From assembly GCA_004557195.1 (NCBI GenBank), contig SFER01000013.1, forward strand, positions 1-28,865: a DNA stretch of 28,865 nt. Reading direction: 5' to 3'. Positions within the stretch are counted from its first letter, which is position 1, and every line of letters starts with the position of its first letter. The notes below the pieces were generated by a model. The model made no database searches, was not told the DNA's origin, and saw only the letters and a list, made by a program, of their open reading frames with translations. Shown here piece after piece: positions 24,836 through 28,865 of this stretch. The stretch is from Bacteroidales bacterium (GTDB lineage: Bacteria; Bacteroidota; Bacteroidia; Bacteroidales; Muribaculaceae). Position numbers and translations under genes: made by a program.

Positions 24836-26623
24836 ATGAAGAATATCCGGAATTTTTGCATCATAGCGCACATCGACCACGGTAAGAGCACTCTCGCCGA
24901 TCGTCTTCTTGAATACACCCACACTGTGGCTGACAAGGAGATGCAAGCCCAGGTGCTCGATGATATGGACCTTGAACGCGAGCGCGGAATCACTATTAAA
25001 AGCCATGCCATTCAGATGCAGTATGCTCTCGATGGCGAAAATTACACCCTCAATCTCATCGACACTCCGGGACACGTCGATTTCTCCTACGAAGTTTCTC
25101 GCTCGATTGCCGCTTGCGAGGGCGCGCTCCTCATCGTTGATGCTTCGCAGGGTATTCAGGCGCAGACCATTTCCAACCTGTACATGGCTATCGACAACAA
25201 TCTTGAGATTATCCCTGTAATTAACAAGGTGGATCTCGATAGCGCAAAACCCGATGAGGTGGAAGACCAGATTGTGGAATTGCTCGGTTGCAAGCCCGAG
25301 GAGATTATCCGTGCCAGTGGCAAAACCGGTATCGGTATCCCCGAAATCCTACAGGCTATCATCGAGCGCGTTCCGGCTCCCGAAGGCGACCCCAACGCAC
25401 CGCTTCAGGCTCTCATCTTCGATTCGGTGTTCAATCCTTTCCGCGGTATTATTGCCTATTTCAAGATTGTCAACGGTACAGTTCGCAAAAACGATTTCGT
25501 GAAATTTGTCAACACCGGAAAAGAGTATAATGCCGATGAAATAGGTATCCTCAAACTCGATATGGTTCCCACCGATATGCTTTCGGCAGGAAATGTGGGC
25601 TACATCATCTCGGGTATCAAAACTTCGCGCGAGGTGAAGGTGGGCGACACTATCACTCACGTCAATGAGCCTTGCGAAAGTGCAATCGAGGGATTTGAGG
25701 AGGTGAAACCGATGGTGTTCGCCGGTGTTTATCCCATCGAAACCGAGGATTTCGAGAACTTGCGTTCTTCGCTCGAAAAATTGCAGCTTAACGATGCCTC
25801 GCTCACATTCACTCCCGAGTCGTCGGTGGCTCTCGGTTTCGGTTTCCGTTGCGGCTTCCTCGGTTTGCTCCACATGGAGATTGTCCAGGAGCGTCTCGAC
25901 CGCGAATTCGACATGAATGTAATCACCACTGTTCCAAACGTGTCCTATAAAGTATATGACAAGAAAGGCGGTGTTACCGAGGTGCACAATCCTGCCGGAC
26001 TTCCCGACCTCACTCTCATCGAAAAAATCGAAGAACCTTATATCCGCGCTTCTATCATCACTGTTGCCGACTATATCGGTCCGATTATGACTCTTTGTCT
26101 CGGCAAGCGCGGCGAACTCATCAAGCAGGAATATATTTCCGGCAACCGCCTGGAACTTATTTTCGACCTCCCGCTTGGCGAAATCGTTATCGATTTCTAC
26201 GACAAACTCAAGAGTATCTCCAAGGGGTATGCCTCTTTCGACTATCATATCCACGATTTCCGCGAGTCGAAACTCATAAAACTCGACATTCTCCTCAATG
26301 GCGAGTCGGTCGATGCGCTCAGCACGCTCACCCACGTCGATAATGCCGTTACTTTCGGTCGCCGTATGTGTGAGAAACTCAAGGAACTCATCCCGCGCCA
26401 GCAATTCGATATCGCCATCCAGGCTGCTATCGGTGCTAAAATCATCGCGAGAGAAACCATCAAGGCTGTGCGTAAGGATGTTACCGCCAAGTGTTATGGC
26501 GGCGATATCAGCCGTAAACGCAAACTCCTCGAGAAACAGAAGAAAGGAAAGAAGCGCATGAAGCAAATTGGCTCTGTCGAGGTGCCGCAGAAGGCTTTCC
26601 TTGCTGTCCTTAAACTTGATTAA
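24836..26623 (+). CDS. lepA: Elongation factor 4 (LepA) GTPase
   Basis: A 595-residue ribosome-associated GTPase, thought to act in translation initiation or back-translocation under stress. The start [19 protein letters not shown] gives the G1 motif AHIDHGKS (11-18). G2 is in ERERGITI, G3 is DTPGH, and G4 is NKVD. Domains II and III ([19 protein letters not shown]) and the LepA-specific C-terminal domain with its basic end ([20 protein letters not shown], then [17 protein letters not shown]) are complete. Codon choice is strongly biased to ATC, CTC and GTT-type codons, as in the neighbouring nhaA, suggesting good expression. It is followed by nhaA after 24 bases. Confidence 0.96.
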   Translation: MKNIRNFCIIAHIDHGKSTLADRLLEYTHTVADKEMQAQVLDDMDLERERGITIKSHAIQMQYALDGENYTLNLIDTPGHVDFSYEVSRSIAACEGALLIVDASQGIQAQTISNLYMAIDNNLEIIPVINKVDLDSAKPDEVEDQIVELLGCKPEEIIRASGKTGIGIPEILQAIIERVPAPEGDPNAPLQALIFDSVFNPFRGIIAYFKIVNGTVRKNDFVKFVNTGKEYNADEIGILKLDMVPTDMLSAGNVGYIISGIKTSREVKVGDTITHVNEPCESAIEGFEEVKPMVFAGVYPIETEDFENLRSSLEKLQLNDASLTFTPESSVALGFGFRCGFLGLLHMEIVQERLDREFDMNVITTVPNVSYKVYDKKGGVTEVHNPAGLPDLTLIEKIEEPYIRASIITVADYIGPIMTLCLGKRGELIKQEYISGNRLELIFDLPLGEIVIDFYDKLKSISKGYASFDYHIHDFRESKLIKLDILLNGESVDALSTLTHVDNAVTFGRRMCEKLKELIPRQQFDIAIQAAIGAKIIARETIKAVRKDVTAKCYGGDISRKRKLLEKQKKGKKRMKQIGSVEVPQKAFLAVLKLD

Positions 26624-26647
26624 TCAATTTTCTAATAAACCTTTATT

Positions 26648-28009
26648 ATGTCAAACGTATTTTATACCGCAAGAAAAACTATCATGCAGTATGCAAGTGG
26701 TAGCAATGTGCTCATTGTTGCCACTATCTTGGCTGTGATATGTGCCAATGCGCCATTCGCAAGCAAGTATTATAACGCTCTGTGGGAATTGCCTGTGTCG
26801 TTGCAAATAGGCGATTTCAATCTTTTTAGCCATCATGGTCACCCTATGTCGCTCATGCAGTTTATCAACGATGCGCTCATGGCTATTTTCTTCTTCAATA
26901 TCGGCTTGGAAATCAAGCGCGAGTCGTTAATCGGTGAATTGGCGTCGTTCCGCCAGGCTTTGCTCCCGATTATTGCTGCTTGCGGTGGTATGATTTTCCC
27001 GGTTATCGTTTATTATTTCCTCGGCACAACTCAACACGGCGACTACCTCAACGGTATGGCTATCCCGATGGCTACCGATATTGCCTTCTCGCTCGGTGTG
27101 CTCACTATGTTGGGCAAGCGTGTCCCGGTTTCTCTCAAGGTGTTCCTCACCACTCTTGCTGTGGCTGATGATATCGGCGGTATCCTCGTTATCGCTATCT
27201 TCTACACTACCGAAATCTCTCTCTCAATGCTTCTTGCATCGGCTGTGCTCTACCTTATTCTCCTCATTGGCAATAAGCTCAATGTAATGAACAAGGCATT
27301 CTACATCCTCATCGGCATTGCTATTTGGTATCTGTTCCTCAGTTCGGGTATCCACCCGACTATTGCCGGTGTTTTGGTGGCTCTCACAATCCCTGCAACT
27401 CCGCAAGTTGCCCCGGGCAAGTATATCAAGACAATCCGCGAAGATATCGAGCAATTCCCTGTTCAATCAAGCACCGAACTCGAAACCAAGAGCATGCTCA
27501 CCAATCGTCAACTCGACTGGCTCAAGGAAATCAATGGTGCTTCAAGCAAGATGATTTCTCCTTGCCAGGAACTCGAAGACGCTCTCCAAGGCATTGTTAC
27601 AATGTTTATCATCCCGCTGTTTGCCTTTGCCAATGCCGGTATCTATCTTGGCGATATGAGCATCGGCGACGCATTCAGTGGCGTGGCATTGTGCATTATG
27701 GGCGGCTTGTTTATCGGAAAATTCATCGGTATCTTCCTCTTCACTTGGGCTACTATCAAATGCAAATTTGCCAAGATGCCTGCTCATAGCAACTGGAAGA
27801 TGATTGCCTCAGTGTCGATGCTTGGTGGTATCGGTTTCACCGTGTCGCTTTTCATCGCCACACTCTCATTCCCCGGAAAAGAGGAGCACATGATTACACT
27901 CCTCAACGATGCCAAACTCGGTATTGTGCTTGGCTCAATCCTCTCGGGTGTGGTTGGTTATATAATGCTCAAACTCACATTGCCCAAGCAGTCGTTCGAC
28001 GCAGAATAA
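26648..28009 (+). CDS. nhaA: Na+/H+ antiporter NhaA
   Basis: A 453-residue inner-membrane antiporter that exports Na+ in exchange for protons and regulates internal pH and salt. Key residues are visible: Asp144 in ATDIAFSLGV (E. coli Asp133), and Asp174-Asp175 in LAVADDIGGIL (E. coli Asp163/Asp164, the ion site). FFFNIGLEIKRE also fits the family. It is about 65 residues longer than the E. coli protein, mostly through a polar insert around residues 265-310 (IREDIEQFPVQSSTELETKS...), which I recall in other Bacteroidales NhaA proteins. No promoter is seen in the 24 bases after lepA, so it is probably co-transcribed. Confidence 0.95.
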   Translation: MSNVFYTARKTIMQYASGSNVLIVATILAVICANAPFASKYYNALWELPVSLQIGDFNLFSHHGHPMSLMQFINDALMAIFFFNIGLEIKRESLIGELASFRQALLPIIAACGGMIFPVIVYYFLGTTQHGDYLNGMAIPMATDIAFSLGVLTMLGKRVPVSLKVFLTTLAVADDIGGILVIAIFYTTEISLSMLLASAVLYLILLIGNKLNVMNKAFYILIGIAIWYLFLSSGIHPTIAGVLVALTIPATPQVAPGKYIKTIREDIEQFPVQSSTELETKSMLTNRQLDWLKEINGASSKMISPCQELEDALQGIVTMFIIPLFAFANAGIYLGDMSIGDAFSGVALCIMGGLFIGKFIGIFLFTWATIKCKFAKMPAHSNWKMIASVSMLGGIGFTVSLFIATLSFPGKEEHMITLLNDAKLGIVLGSILSGVVGYIMLKLTLPKQSFDAE

Positions 28010-28033
28010 TCAGTAATCACATATTATTTCACG

Positions 28034-28058
28034 AAAAGGCTGCTTCGGCAGCCTTTTT
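28034..28058 (+). terminator. Intrinsic terminator after nhaA (UUCG tetraloop)
   Basis: AAAAGGCTGC, loop TTCG, GCAGCCTTTTTT: ten pairs with the very stable C(UUCG)G loop and a run of six T. The A-rich left arm lets it also work in the opposite direction, although no gene faces it there. Confidence 0.92.
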
Positions 28059-28107
28059 TGTCGCTTTTAATTTTATTTTGAGTGTTAAAATGCAATTTTA
28101 TGTACAA

Positions 28108-28142
28108 TTTGTAAGAATTGTTGAGTTTTATGTGTAACTTTG
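28108..28142 (+). promoter_or_regulatory. Promoter of the sodium symporter gene
   Basis: TTTG (28108-28111), 23 bases, then TAACTTTG (28135-28142), followed by CA. The -7 box is a good match; the spacing is longer than the usual 19-21 bases. The ATG follows 28 bases later, just after the nhaA terminator. Confidence 0.55.
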
Positions 28143-28170
28143 CATAGATAACGGAAAAATTAGTAAAAAT

Positions 28171-28865
28171 ATGAAAGAAAGAGCATTGTTTGCCACAAAA
28201 ATAGGGGTTATTGCCGCTACTGTAGGCTCCGCGGTGGGGCTTGGTAATTTTTGGCGCTTCCCCTATGAAGCCGGAACTCATGGCGGTGGTGCGTTCCTCC
28301 TTGTGTATCTCGGTTGCGTGTTGCTCATTGGTATCCCCGTGATGTGTGCCGAGTTTATTATCGGGCGCGGCACCCACAAAAACATAAGCGGTGCTCTCAA
28401 GCAACTCCTCCCCGGCACTAAATATTACCGCTTCTCGTTTATCGGCATCACTGCCTCAATTCTCATCCTCAGTTTCTATTCGGTTGTGGCGGGGTGGACG
28501 ATGGAATATGCCCTACAGGCTCTGCTCGGCAACCTCTCTGCGAGCGATAGTGCCGCATATTCCGAGCGTTTCAATCAGTTTTGCTCCTCAAATTGGCGAC
28601 CGCTCATGTGGACACTCATCTTCCTGTTTGTCAATGCAATGATTATTCTGCGTGGCGTGCAGAAGGGTATAGAACGCATTTCCAATATCCTGCTTCCGCT
28701 CCTGTTCTTGATGCTCGTGGCATTTGCTGTCAATTCGCTCACTCTGCCGGGAGCCGCCGATGGATTGCGTTTCCTCTTCTCGCCCGATTTTTCACAAATC
28801 ACGCCAAGTGTGATTCTCGGTGCGATGGGGCAGGCGTTTTTCTCTCTAAGCCTTGGCTTGAGTTG
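28171..28865 (+). CDS. Neurotransmitter:sodium symporter family transporter (partial)
   Basis: The gene runs off the right edge; 231 complete codons are present. It begins MKERALFATKIGVIAATVGS, and the first helix holds the family signature GSAVGLGNFWRFPYEAG, whose broken helix binds Na+ and substrate in LeuT-like proteins. FLLVYLGCVLLIGIPVMCAE (helix 2) and later hydrophobic segments fit the LeuT/MhsT fold. Bacterial members import amino acids with Na+. The substrate, and whether it has 11 or 12 helices, cannot be judged from this part. The external loop between helices 3 and 4 (about residues 118-138, including ERFNQFCSSNWRP) is ordinary in length. Confidence 0.9.
   Translation, partial: MKERALFATKIGVIAATVGSAVGLGNFWRFPYEAGTHGGGAFLLVYLGCVLLIGIPVMCAEFIIGRGTHKNISGALKQLLPGTKYYRFSFIGITASILILSFYSVVAGWTMEYALQALLGNLSASDSAAYSERFNQFCSSNWRPLMWTLIFLFVNAMIILRGVQKGIERISNILLPLLFLMLVAFAVNSLTLPGAADGLRFLFSPDFSQITPSVILGAMGQAFFSLSLGLS

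Noticed and set aside
25349..26566. A 405-codon minus-strand open frame
   Set aside because: Antisense to lepA. It is the same codon-bias artefact, caused by few TTA/CTA/TCA codons in the sense strand.
28024..28404. A 126-codon minus-strand open frame
   Set aside because: It runs through the nhaA terminator and is antisense to the start of the sodium symporter gene.
1..28865. Search for mobile elements, CRISPR arrays, toxin-antitoxin or defence genes
   Set aside because: No transposase, integrase, repeat-spacer array, attachment-site-like repeat or defence-type domain was seen; the genes are core functions with uniform composition.

Overview
The window looks like ordinary, tightly packed chromosome of a Bacteroidales bacterium. 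I infer a Muribaculaceae/Bacteroides-type relative from protein style and from the repeated promoter element TAnnTTTG, in three cases with a TTG or TTTG about 19-20 bases upstream. No tRNA, rRNA operon, phage, insertion sequence or CRISPR array is visible. Both edges cut genes: a YihY/BrkB membrane protein on the left and a sodium:neurotransmitter-symporter-type transporter on the right.

Layout. (1) 1-756, minus strand: the RNase P RNA gene (rnpB) with its promoter, followed at once by the yihY-like gene. (2) 929-3833, plus: a two-gene unit encoding a small Omp85-type outer-membrane barrel and a phosphoethanolamine-transferase-like membrane enzyme. (3) 3838-7245, minus: a DXS-like thiamine-diphosphate enzyme followed by a small plug-plus-barrel outer-membrane protein. 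(4) 7350-16395, minus: a gene train read in the order 57-aa membrane protein, dxs, trkA, trkH, then (with its own good promoter) ftsK, a LolA-like carrier and trxB. (5) 16607-18907, plus: a malic enzyme with a phosphotransacetylase-like C-terminal domain, ended by a strong bidirectional terminator. (6) 18986-21936, minus: a rel/spoT-family gene that appears broken by an out-of-frame deletion, overlapping a downstream lipoprotein gene. (7) 22037-24726, plus: a lipoprotein, murB and a metallo-beta-lactamase-fold hydrolase in a compact operon. (8) 24836-28009, plus: lepA and nhaA, closed by a UUCG-loop terminator. (9) From 28171: the cut transporter gene.

Themes are envelope biogenesis (Omp85 barrel, LolA-like carrier, MurB, lipid modification, lipoproteins), cation balance (TrkAH, NhaA, a sodium symporter), isoprenoid precursor supply (DXS) and redox/carbon metabolism (TrxB, malic enzyme). 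The main anomalies are the disrupted (p)ppGpp synthetase gene, a DXS paralogue that has lost the arginines expected to bind glyceraldehyde-3-phosphate, an overlooked 57-residue membrane protein directly before dxs, and an unassigned outer-membrane protein next to the DXS paralogue. I found no convincing new multi-gene defence or mobile system.

There is no gene-free stretch longer than 300 bases once rnpB is counted. Several gene starts were moved inward because the longest open frame runs through a promoter.
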